Positions 12,376 to 21,807 of a stretch of 64,000 bases of DNA are shown piece by piece. The stretch's first letter is position 1. Each line of letters begins with the position of its first letter. This DNA is from Nannobrachium achirus (lineage: Eukaryota > Chordata > Actinopteri > Myctophiformes > Myctophidae): NCBI GenBank assembly GCA_963921795.1, contig OY997659.1, forward strand, positions 55,107,872-55,171,871, read 5' to 3'. Made by a program: the position numbers and the translations under genes. Under the pieces are notes generated by a model. The model had not been told where the DNA came from, searched no databases, and saw only the letters and a list, made by a program, of their open reading frames with translations.

Positions 12376-12384
12376 GGTTGGTTC

Positions 12385-13478
12385 CTGTACAGAGAATGCA
12401 AACATCTCAGCTTCATTCAATTCATGCTTTGGGTGTGAAGAGACTTTAGTTGAAGTTACTCATCACAAGATACACATGAATGTACATGTCTGCTTACGTA
12501 CAGTAGATAGACACACACTTCTACTGTAGGTCAGTCAAAGCAAAGCTCTATGGGTTTGCCGCTCTGACATCACTTTGATGGGAACTAACAGAATCCCTTT
12601 TATGCCCTTATATGGAGATCCCTGATATGATCAATATTACCGTAAATCCTCTAATAATGTCCGGTATTCAATAAAAAACTGGGCCTCCTTTAATTTCTGG
12701 GTGCGCAATTGAAACAAGCAATTAAACGCCGACTATCCAACAAAAGACTCCCTTTTTTCTTTTCTTTACGTCTCCAGTGCTGTTTATTATGAGAAACTGC
12801 GAGACACACCCCCTGCATACTTCCATATATGGAACACACGTGTGACATCACCCAACAACACAGCAACAGATGAGCAGTGAGCGACCCCCGGTACCAACAA
12901 GAGACAAGAGTTTGCTGTTTAAAAAAAACGTTTTTTATTGTATAATCAGGCTTTTGGGAACACCCTGGACAGTTTTTGAATTTCTTCATTCAGTATTCAG
13001 ATATTTGATATTCATTTCCCCCATGTTGCCCCCTTCCAGGACCTTCCTATACAAACCCAATATAACTTCAAACTACATTTTAACCATGATAGATTAGATG
13101 ATAAAATGTAAAAAAAAGTTTTCTTGAAAGTGAAATATCCCTTTAAGTAAGTAAGCCTACTTTTTACGAAGAATGTCCCTTTTAACAAATCTTCTAAATG
13201 TATAAAAATCTTTCGAAAATAGCAATCTACAAGCTCACAATGTGTCAAAAGTATGTAACTAGTAGTTTTCAAAATTGTTTGCGAATAAAAGTTTTACAGT
13301 AGGACCTTTCAGAGTCTGTTATTGACATGAACTACAAGCCTGTTGACAAAATAAATACATTTAATAACCATTTAAATGTAGTAATGATGACACAAAGGCT
13401 CTGGCTCTGATGCAGTCGCCTGTTCAGTGTGAATAACAAAGTGAACAATATAAAGTATGTAGACTACCTGGGCGTGTG
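12385..13478. other. Upstream of the pyrin exon: dispersed repeats
   Basis: At 12550-12640 lies a copy of the repeat with TATGCCC/TATATGGAG and GCTCTGACATCAC blocks seen elsewhere (4780, 38300-38700, 53500, 54200, 63300). About 13080-13400 is a copy of a dispersed repeat that recurs at 31750-32045 and is related to 14030-14300 and 62750-62960. It carries a half copy of the hairpin motif at 13217-13243. No promoter could be picked out. Confidence 0.45.
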
Positions 13479-13567
13479 CAGCTGAAGGTGAAGGTGCAGC
13501 TGAAGGTGGAGCTGAAGCTGAAGGTGGAGCTGAAAGTGGAGCTGAAGGTGGAGCTGAAGGTGGAGCA
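13468..13567 (-). repeat. Short-unit minisatellite, possibly part of an exon
   Basis: Tandem units of GCTGAAGGTGGA type, 9-18 bp long. On the minus strand they read as repeats of Ala-Pro-Pro-Ser ending AAHAQ, immediately followed by a donor-like GTAGTC. A related segment at 34378-34419 reads MDDQTPSASAPHSQ before GTAGGC. No good acceptor is visible, so coding status is unproven. Confidence 0.4.
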
Positions 13568-13602
13568 ACTTTGCACACACATCACAAGAGGCAAAGAATT
13601 AC

Positions 13603-14624
13603 CAATTAGCCGATCGCTATGCCCCTCCTAAAGCCGTCCTTGCCCAATGCCAAGCTAGGCGACAGGTTACTAAGGCGGGTGCCTTGGCAAGCTGCCATGG
13701 CGGCGTGCAGCAATAGCACCCAGCTGCAGACTAACCTGCCACAAACGTCCAGGAAGAAAACAATAGCCTATACTAAAGTCAGATTAACATACAGTACACA
13801 AGTGTTACCAGTTATATTTTCTCATGAAGTGCTCCTAAATTATTCCCGTGGGTTGGTTTGTGTAGGTCAGTGCAATCCGTTCTGTTTTTGTTTCAGTGTT
13901 TGTGACACGGAAGCGAGTGGGTGGGACGTTCGCGAACGAATCGAGTCTTTTGAACGGCTCTTTGAAATGAACGATATGATTCGGTTCACAGTAGGGAGCC
14001 GTTCCTTTCTATGAACAGTGGTGGGAAAAGTACTACATTTCTTTACTTAGGTAAACATATCAATACTGCAATCACGTTTGGAATGTTATTAATGTAGGCT
14101 ACTAGAGTAAAAGTAAAATAGTATTGGTATCAAAATGTAGGCTACTTAAAGTACCAATATTAGAACGTACTCATTATGCAGAATGTCCTGTTTCACAGGT
14201 TTTCTAATGAGTAAAATGTAGAAAAATCATTTGCAAATAGCTGATCTACAAGCTCACAATGCATCGCAACGTGACACATTGTGAGCTTGTAGATCACCTA
14301 TTTTCAAATGCCAGAAATGTATCCAATGGCCAAAATGTACAGGCCTATTTGGGTGGAAGTGATTTACAATCATAATCAAAATCTACAAAGTAACCAGTAA
14401 CTAAAATGAGCCAGTCTTTTGAACGGCTCTTTGAAAGGAACGGATCTCAGAGATCCGGTTCACTTCAAAGAACCATAAATCCCATCTCTATCTAGCAGCC
14501 AGACTAGCGGTACACCGATGCGCGCCGCCATGGCAGCTTGCCAAGTCTGCTGCGTTAGTAACCTGTTGCTAACTTGGCATTGGACGAGGACGGCTTTAGG
14601 AGGGGCATAGCGATCGGCTAATTG
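13603..14624. mobile_element. TIR element of about 1.0 kb
   Basis: Inverted repeats of about 115 bp at each end: 13603-13720, starting CAATTAGCCGATCGCTATGC, and 14512-14624. The interior has two TTTTGAACGGCTCTTTGAA blocks, a copy of the dispersed repeat with AGTACT-type units, and one copy of the hairpin motif (14235-14303). No target duplication was recognised and there is no transposase. It ends 37 bp before the 5' LTR of the retroelement. Confidence 0.7.
14235..14303. repeat. Hairpin-motif copy
   Basis: Arms GATCTACAAGCTCACAAT (14243-14260) and ATTGTGAGCTTGTAGATC (14278-14295) are perfect complements. They are framed by AAATAG and CTATTT. Confidence 0.85.
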
Positions 14625-14661
14625 TATTTGTCTACAAAAGGGGCGTGGCCTAATGGCCACC

Positions 14662-16895
14662 TGTTAGGGGCCCTGGGGCTCCGGCCCGGGACCCCAAGAA
14701 AGTGGCACCCAGGCCCTTCAAGCCGTACCAGCATGACAACCGCCACAAGGACCGTCAGCACCAGGAGAAGCGCAGAGGGTCTGTGGGATCAGAGAGACAG
14801 CCATCTCCAACTCCTGCTGTTGCTGACAAGGCTGACCGCCAAGCCATGCCGCCACCTCCATCTCCACCAGTTGCCCAGGTGCCCGTGGGCATGCCACAAC
14901 TTGCATATTATCCAATGCAAGCAATACAACCCCTATATCCAAACCCAGGCTGCCCCCAGCCAGCTCCAGCCCCAGCTCCCACTCCACCTGTGACCTCTGC
15001 CCCCCAGGAGGGCAAGAGTGGGAAGCGAAAGGAGAAACGACACTACACTTCTCGCCGCTAGAAGAAGAAGCCAAGTAAAGTTATGTCCTGATATAATCCT
15101 TATATGTTAGTGTGGAGAAAGGGCATAAATATATATTGAAATACTTGGTTTAGTAGTATAAAATGCATATATACATTGTTGTTTGTGTAGAAAAGTTCTC
15201 ATCATTTTATAATACATGAGAAGTAGGTTTTTAGTCAAAAGAGCTGCTGTTTTTCTCATATACTGTATGTAATGTGTGTTTGCAACAAACATGGGACATT
15301 CTCACAAGCACGAAAGTATGCCTTGGCACACTGCCAACACAGCTGCATCTACAAGACGCTCTCTGTCTGGGAAACCAACCTGGGACTGAGCGTGAGTGAG
15401 ACAGGTGCCCGTCCCTCCCTAACGTTCGGGCCGTGCTGTTATCTCTTATCCGAGATAAGAGATATGACATCCTGGGGGAGAGCGTGTTTCCCAGAGACTT
15501 CTGAAACTAGGGCGGACACTCCCCAATCTCGAATGAATAGGGGAGTCCTAGCCTCACCTTGACCGTCTCCATTGCGTCAGGCTGTGCATGAGAGGGCATG
15601 TACGTGCACAGATGCGTGACAACGTGTGTGTGCTAAAATATGTTCTGTGTGTAAATCACGTCACTGTGACTGCAACGGACTACTGTTTAAAGGAGAATGC
15701 TCCGTGTCTCTTGTTCAGTTGTTTTTTAGTTGAGTTGTTGCAGCTATCCCCGGCCCGTTAGGGGTCGGGGATGGACCTGTTTGTATTTAGTGCAATTTCT
15801 GCACCACTTGTTCCTGTACTTAGAGAGACTTTGACTCTGTTAGATTCTCTGTTTTTAGTCAAGTACTTATATCGTACTTCTTCATTATTTCATTGCCAAT
15901 TACTGTATTGGTGGTTTTATATTTTGTAACTGTTTTTATTCCACTAAAGCTTTTTTATTCACTTTTATCTGGTGTCTGTCTGAAGTCATTTTTCAAGAGT
16001 TAACAACTTTTTAAAGGTTTGACTTTCTCTCCTTCCCTACGGGGAAGGCTGCACTCATGGGAGGAAGGTTTTGAACACCTTCAGGCACTCGAAACCATCT
16101 CCTGGCTGTGGGACTGATTGAGACTTTTGGTAAGATTCAACAAGAGTATTAGGTTAAAAGTCTTTTCACCCTATCAGAAGCCAACTCAGCGCGTGCTGAG
16201 CTGGTGGGCGAGCTTGACAGATAAAGCACAAATCTCCAAAACCCCTAACCGGATGAACTGATGTTCACTCTGGACGGTTTGTGCTAATAAGTTGAGCTGC
16301 GTCTCTCCCGAGCCCTTGGCGAGAGAAGCTACAAGTTCAGACTCACACTTTACACTGTCTTTGTGGTTTTGCATTCTCCATTCAGACCTAAGGTCTACAT
16401 TTCTAAAGTAAGGTGCATATCTTGGTCTCTAAAATAAATAGTCGCTGTAGAAAGTAATAATATTCACCAGTTAAAGAGGGTCTCATTGATAGCTCAGCTT
16501 TCATTCAGAGAAGTGTATTTATGTTAGTGTTAAATAAGTATATGTAATGTAAATATGTATATGTATATGTGTAATAGTAGGTTTACACAAGCAAGGAAGG
16601 TTATTAAAACTGTTTGTGAACTTAGTACACCTACATAGGTTTACACAAATGGGAAACTGTTTGTGAACTTAGTACACCTACATAGGTTTACACAAATGGG
16701 AAACTGTTTGTGAACTTAATACACTTAATGGGTTTACACAAATGAGAAATTGTTTGTGAACTTAAAGGTGTAGTGACAGTGTTTCATTTTAAAAGATCCG
16801 GTAACTTCTTGGGCTTAGGACCTGGGAAGGGTTCCGGGCGGCGTGAGGAGTACTTTAAAAGGTGGAAGAGTACTCAGTAACTCAAGCTCATTACA
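14662..16895 (+). repeat. 5' LTR, 2,234 bp
   Basis: Starts TG and ends CA. The first 400 bp are the same sequence as the last third of the ORF, but here have no upstream coding part (14662-15061). Visible control-type sequences are a hairpin at about 15440-15466 (TATCTCTTATC against AGATAAGAGATA), a TTTAAAGG TATA-like box at about 15686, and AATAAA at 16433-16438. Three imperfect copies of a GGTTTACACAAATGGGAAAC-type unit lie near the 3' end (16580-16765). The assignment of U3, R and U5 boundaries is open. Confidence 0.9.
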
Positions 16896-16911
16896 TGGCG
16901 TCCCTGGGTGG
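16896..16911 (+). promoter_or_regulatory. Primer-binding site, tRNA-Asn type
   Basis: TGGCGTCCCTGGGTGG begins with no spacer after the LTR's final CA. It is the exact complement of the 3' end of metazoan cytosolic tRNA-Asn(GTT) including the CCA tail. The match stops at base 17. This fixes the 5' LTR boundary and the strand. Confidence 0.88.
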
Positions 16912-17841
16912 ATATTGATTGATTATTGATTATTGATTAGTAATTGATTAATTAAATTCGTGTCCACTGCCACATAAAGAATAGCCGAGAGACCCTTGGA
17001 ATATAGTTATTTACTACGGAAGTAAAGGATAGTTAATATTATCAAGGCTTAAGTGTTTTTATTCACAAAACTCCCCAGAGCGTCGGAGATTTTGAACAGA
17101 GTGAAGTGGAGGTCTGTAAGCGCAGCAGACGGCCAGTAAATCGGTAAAAACAACTCCATCAGGAACTAGATAAAATAGCAGTTGAGAACATCTAATAATA
17201 TTATAACGACTTTGCGACCAACCTAAGTTATTTGGGCATGGACTCCGCCAATCCCACCGCCGCAGACAACGCTCCCTCGGGAGCGGTCGGCGGGGCGAGC
17301 CCACATCGGCTCAGCTTAGGTTGGAGAACTCGGTAATAGTACATATTGACCAAGTTCGCAAGACCAGGTGAGCACTGAGAAATGGCCGAAGCTTCGGGTT
17401 GTAAACCCCTAGTTAGGAATGGAGAGGTTACGCCAGGCATGGGGCAGGTAACTGTTGGTTCTCGTAAGGAGATGCCCTTTGCCTTGGAGTGTGCCAGACA
17501 TGAAGTGTTGATCTGTGTAGCGCCAGGACGGTCCCCTCCAACTGGGGACAGTGGAGTTGGAAAGAGTGCCAGCGCCTGGTTAGGCGTATCCTATGGTGTG
17601 GTGAAGTTGGCCAGGGAAGGCTTCATGCAAGCCTCTCATTCGCCCTGGTGGCGAGGCCTTTACCTTTGGGCCCAAGGAGGGGCCCAGGGGATGTTGAGCA
17701 TTGGTTTGCCCGCGGTGCTACGTCCTGTATGGACTGTGTATCGTCCTGGCAGCCTATCCTGTTATGGCCGCTGAAGCTGTGGTCAGATGTTCTTGCTCAT
17801 GGTTGGGCATTGCCCTGGCCGAATGCAAATGCCAGAGGGGG
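16912..17841 (+). other. Leader and remnant internal region of the retroelement
   Basis: It begins with an AT-rich GATTGATTATTGATT-type stretch. A short ORF opens at 17239 (ATGGACTCCGCCAATC) and stops after about 32 codons. A donor-like CCAG/GTGAGC sits at 17367/17368, and a second ORF of about 130 codons (17382-17774) has no similarity I recognise. These could be ruins of gag and later genes or simply leader. The stretch ends with a purine run at 17835-17841. Confidence 0.55.
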
Positions 17842-18180
17842 TGTTAGGGGTCCTGACTGTGACCCCAAGAATATGGCCCCCTGTCCTTTTAATCCATATG
17901 CACTGTTTGTACTGCATAGAGAGAGAAATACATGCTTTTGCACACTGCTGACAAAGCTGCTCTGTGTTCATGCATCCAGCTAGACAAGGTGGCCTTGAAC
18001 TAGGGTGACACCTCAACACAGCTGGCCGGCACTAATGAGCTCTTATCTCTTATCTCTCAACGGGAGATATATTTCCCGTGGGAAGAGAGAGGAGGAACCC
18101 GGAGGGAGGGGCACCCCCTCCCTAGGGAGGAGCTGTGGCCTGAGGCTCTGTATATAAGGAGCTCCTCAGGCAAGCTCTCG
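17842..18180 (+). promoter_or_regulatory. Internal promoter region resembling a diverged LTR start
   Basis: After the purine run GAGGGGG comes TGTTAGGGG, then ACCCCAAGAA, in the order and spacing of the LTR's own first 40 bp. Further on, TTGCACACTGCTGACAAAGC resembles LTR bases near 15330, and CTTATCTCTTATCTCTC resembles the LTR hairpin at 15440. TATATAAG at 18151-18158 lies about 50 bp upstream of the ORF's ATG, so transcription could begin near 18180. An acceptor-like CTCCTCAG ends at 18169. The region may be a shortened, diverged U3 that now drives the ORF; that is inference. Confidence 0.6.
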
Positions 18181-18204
18181 TCACAAACGTCTGCTGACCA
18201 TCAT

Positions 18205-19500
18205 ATGGGACACTTCTCAAACCTTCCTATTCTTTGTGGAGAATTGGAACCTGACGACGACCTAGACATGGCCAGCGAAGGACAAGAGCAGATCATCTCC
18301 ATTTGCCTGGACGACATGGATGATGACAATCTTCTTGCTAATAACTCTGGAGATACAGGCTGTCCAGGCTGTGTCAGCGGCTGCCCAGCCTGTCCAGATG
18401 AGCACATTATTGATTTGCATAATAGCAAACACCCGGAGAACCAGATCTCTGGATATCTCCCAGAGGAAGATCGGAGTGGTGCCTCCACCCCGGCTCCAGT
18501 GGATCAACCAGCGGAGTCCTCTGTGCCCATTGCGGGTGCTGTCTGGAAGGTGGTGTTTCCCTCACTTCTGGGGGACCTCGCTGACGATGAAGACTACGAG
18601 ATGCCCAGGATGCAGCTATATGGCATCAAAGGCAACAAGATCAACGACGATGCCCTGAAGGTTCCTCAAGTTTGGGAGCAGATCGCGGGCATCAGACGAG
18701 GACACCTGTCCAACAGAGAGCCGTTCCTGACACCTACTTGGGAAGACTACGTGTTACTGAAAGGCCACTCCATCAAGAGATTGGTGAACTATTCCCGCCT
18801 GATAGGAGACAACTGGCGCTCTATCGTGCCTGCATGTGTAACCATCTACAGGGTGATGGTGAGTTCTCTGCGTTACCAGGCGGGCCAAGTGTGGGCCACC
18901 ATTGAAACTCAGGGATCAGGGCAGAATCGCTTTGGTTGCCTGGAAGCCATTTTGGGAACTTGCATAGTTCGAGGAAAATGGGAGAATGGACAAACAGGAA
19001 TCCGGGATGCCTACCGAGATCCTGCCATATACCCATCTGATGCTGTCGCAGCTGCCATTGAGGCGAAAGCACGAGAGGGGAGCCAGGGTGCCAAAGGGGG
19101 TGTTAGGGGCCCTGGGGCTCCGGCCCGGGACCCCAAGAAAGTGGCACCCAGGCCCTTCAAGCCGTACCAGCATGACAACCGCCACAAGGACCGTCAGCAC
19201 CAGGAGAAGCGCAGAGGGTCTGTGGGATCAGAGAGACAGCCATCTCCAACTCCTGCTGTTGCTGACAAGGCTGACCGCCAAGCCATGCCGCCACCTCCAT
19301 CTCCACCAGTTGCCCAGGTGCCCGTGGGCATGCCACAACTTGCATATTATCCAATGCAAGCAATACAACCCCTATATCCAAACCCAGGCTGCCCCCAGCC
19401 AGCTCCAGCCCCAGCTCCCACTCCACCTGTGACCTCTGCCCCCCAGGAGGGCAAGAGTGGGAAGCGAAAGGAGAAACGACACTACACTTCTCGCCGCTAG
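18205..19500 (+). CDS. Unrecognised 431-residue ORF running into the 3' LTR
   Basis: I do not recognise this protein. The N-terminus is acidic (EPDDDLD at 15-21, DDMDDD at 36-41). Two CxxC pairs follow (C53/C56 and C60/C63) and could bind a metal. A middle part (about 110-285) looks globular, with Trp-rich stretches such as WEQIAGIRRGH and NWRSIVPACVTIYRV. From about residue 300 the protein is encoded inside the LTR: a basic patch (RHKDRQHQEKRR), a proline-rich stretch (PPPPSPP and repeated PAPAP), and a strongly basic end (GKRKEKRHYTSRR). The start is the first ATG after the internal TATA box. No gag or polymerase motif is present. Acidic N-terminus, CxxC pairs, basic tail and 3' location would fit a regulatory protein of a complex retrovirus or a degenerate Gag; I cannot decide. 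It is the only long frame kept open in the element. Confidence 0.7.
   Translation: MGHFSNLPILCGELEPDDDLDMASEGQEQIISICLDDMDDDNLLANNSGDTGCPGCVSGCPACPDEHIIDLHNSKHPENQISGYLPEEDRSGASTPAPVDQPAESSVPIAGAVWKVVFPSLLGDLADDEDYEMPRMQLYGIKGNKINDDALKVPQVWEQIAGIRRGHLSNREPFLTPTWEDYVLLKGHSIKRLVNYSRLIGDNWRSIVPACVTIYRVMVSSLRYQAGQVWATIETQGSGQNRFGCLEAILGTCIVRGKWENGQTGIRDAYRDPAIYPSDAVAAAIEAKAREGSQGAKGGVRGPGAPARDPKKVAPRPFKPYQHDNRHKDRQHQEKRRGSVGSERQPSPTPAVADKADRQAMPPPPSPPVAQVPVGMPQLAYYPMQAIQPLYPNPGCPQPAPAPAPTPPVTSAPQEGKSGKRKEKRHYTSRR
19093..19100 (+). promoter_or_regulatory. Polypurine tract
   Basis: AAAGGGGG directly before the TG of the 3' LTR, the expected primer for plus-strand DNA synthesis. It lies inside the ORF, so it is both coding and cis-acting. 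Confidence 0.8.
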
Positions 19501-21334
19501 AAGAAGAAGCCAAGTAAAGTTATGTCCTGATATAATCCTTATATGTTAGTGTGGAGAAAGGGCATAAATATATATTGAAATACTTGGTTTAGTAGTATAA
19601 AATGCATATATACATTGTTGTTTGTGTAGAAAAGTTCTCATCATTTTATAATACATGAGAAGTAGGTTTTTAGTCAAAAGAGCTGCTGTTTTTCTCATAT
19701 ACTGTATGTAATGTGTGTTTGCAACAAACATGGGACATTCTCACAAGCACGAAAGTATGCCTTGGCACACTGCCAACACAGCTGCATCTACAAGACGCTC
19801 TCTGTCTGGGAAACCAACCTGGGACTGAGCGTGAGTGAGACAGGTGCCCGTCCCTCCCTAACGTTCGGGCCGTGCTGTTATCTCTTATCCGAGATAAGAG
19901 ATATGACATCCTGGGGGAGAGCGTGTTTCCCAGAGACTTCTGAAACTAGGGCGGACACTCCCCAATCTCGAATGAATAGGGGAGTCCTAGCCTCACCTTG
20001 ACCGTCTCCATTGCGTCAGGCTGTGCATGAGAGGGCATGTACGTGCACAGATGCGTGACAACGTGTGTGTGCTAAAATATGTTCTGTGTGTAAATCACGT
20101 CACTGTGACTGCAACGGACTACTGTTTAAAGGAGAATGCTCCGTGTCTCTTGTTCAGTTGTTTTTTAGTTGAGTTGTTGCAGCTATCCCCGGCCCGTTAG
20201 GGGTCGGGGATGGACCTGTTTGTATTTAGTGCAATTTCTGCACCACTTGTTCCTGTACTTAGAGAGACTTTGACTCTGTTAGATTCTCTGTTTTTAGTCA
20301 AGTACTTATATCGTACTTCTTCATTATTTCATTGCCAATTACTGTATTGGTGGTTTTATATTTTGTAACTGTTTTTATTCCACTAAAGCTTTTTTATTCA
20401 CTTTTATCTGGTGTCTGTCTGAAGTCATTTTTCAAGAGTTAACAACTTTTTAAAGGTTTGACTTTCTCTCCTTCCCTACGGGGAAGGCTGCACTCATGGG
20501 AGGAAGGTTTTGAACACCTTCAGGCACTCGAAACCATCTCCTGGCTGTGGGACTGATTGAGACTTTTGGTAAGATTCAACAAGAGTATTAGGTTAAAAGT
20601 CTTTTCACCCTATCAGAAGCCAACTCAGCGCGTGCTGAGCTGGTGGGCGAGCTTGACAGATAAAGCACAAATCTCCAAAACCCCTAACCGGATGAACTGA
20701 TGTTCACTCTGGACGGTTTGTGCTAATAAGTTGAGCTGCGTCTCTCCCGAGCCCTTGGCGAGAGAAGCTACAAGTTCAGACTCACACTTTACACTGTCTT
20801 TGTGGTTTTGCATTCTCCATTCAGACCTAAGGTCTACATTTCTAAAGTAAGGTGCATATCTTGGTCTCTAAAATAAATAGTCGCTGTAGAAAGTAATAAT
20901 ATTCACCAGTTAAAGAGGGTCTCATTGATAGCTCAGCTTTCATTCAGAGAAGTGTATTTATGTTAGTGTTAAATAAGTATATGTAATGTAAATATGTATA
21001 TGTATATGTGTAATAGTAGGTTTACACAAGCAAGGAAGGTTATTAAAACTGTTTGTGAACTTAGTACACCTACATAGGTTTACACAAATGGGAAACTGTT
21101 TGTGAACTTAGTACACCTACATAGGTTTACACAAATGGGAAACTGTTTGTGAACTTAATACACTTAATGGGTTTACACAAATGAGAAATTGTTTGTGAAC
21201 TTAAAGGTGTAGTGACAGTGTTTCATTTTAAAAGATCCGGTAACTTCTTGGGCTTAGGACCTGGGAAGGGTTCCGGGCGGCGTGAGGAGTACTTTAAAAG
21301 GTGGAAGAGTACTCAGTAACTCAAGCTCATTACA
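19101..21334 (+). repeat. 3' LTR, 2,234 bp
   Basis: No difference from the 5' LTR was seen at any place I compared, and every landmark keeps the same offset. It supplies the last ~133 codons and stop codon of the ORF. It is followed by the target duplication CCACC and a short CCTAACCCTAA stretch. Confidence 0.9.
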
Positions 21335-21381
21335 CCACCCTAACCCTAATCCTAAACATTGAAGCCCCACAATACGGTTTC

Positions 21382-21807
21382 ACCTGCATACTGTATATTA
21401 CACCTACATACTGTATATTACACCTACATACTGTATATTATACCTACATACTATATATTACACCTGCATACTGTATAGTATACCTACATACTTTATATTA
21501 CACCTGCATACTGTATATTATACCTACATACTATATATTACACCTGCATACTGTATATTATACCTACATACTATATATTACACCTGCATACTGTATATTA
21601 TACCTACATACTTTATATTACACCTGCATACTGTATATTATGCCTACATACTTTATATTACACCTGCATACTGTATATTATACCTACATACTTTATATTA
21701 CACCTGCATACTGTATATTACACCTACATACTGTATATTACACCTGCATACTGTATATTATACCTACATACTATATATTACACCTGCATACTGTATATTA
21801 TACCTAC
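21382..21807. repeat. 20-bp minisatellite, left part
   Basis: About 21 units alternating CACCTGCATACTGTATATTA and TACCTACATACTATATATTA. Because 20 is not a multiple of three, the reading frame cycles through a 20-residue repeat without stops, giving a false N-terminal extension to the LINE ORF. The array continues at 23727, after the LINE. Confidence 0.92.

Larger units (their letters stand above)
14662..21334 (+). mobile_element. Complete non-autonomous LTR retroelement with one ORF (retrovirus-like layout)
   Basis: Two LTRs in direct orientation (14662-16895 and 19101-21334, offset exactly 4439 throughout) both start TGTTAGGGG and end TTACA. A 5-bp target duplication, CCACC, lies at 14657-14661 and 21335-21339. 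A 16-nt primer-binding site directly abuts the 5' LTR, and a purine tract (AAAGGGGG) abuts the 3' LTR. The internal region is only 2,205 bp. I find no protease, reverse transcriptase, integrase or envelope. The one long ORF (18205-19500) crosses into the 3' LTR and has its own upstream TATA box. Complex retroviruses place accessory genes there, so a deleted retrovirus-like parent is a reasonable inference; it is not proven. The element must be mobilised by proteins encoded elsewhere. LTR identity and the intact duplication point to recent insertion. Confidence 0.9.

Noticed and set aside
12212..12529. Plus-strand ORF over the pyrin exon
   Set aside because: Shadow of the minus-strand pyrin domain, which has the conserved residues and splice sites.
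14622..15074. Separate gene in the 5' LTR (119-123 codons)
   Set aside because: It is the LTR copy of the ORF's C-terminal third; the real reading context is at 18205-19500.
14662..21334. Segmental tandem duplication instead of LTRs
   Set aside because: TG...CA ends, 5-bp target duplication, PBS and PPT at the exact borders all fit retrotransposition.
21301..21807. N-terminal 169 codons of a seemingly 740-residue protein
   Set aside because: They translate the last bases of the LTR and a 20-bp minisatellite; the true coding text starts only at the L2 sequence near 21808.
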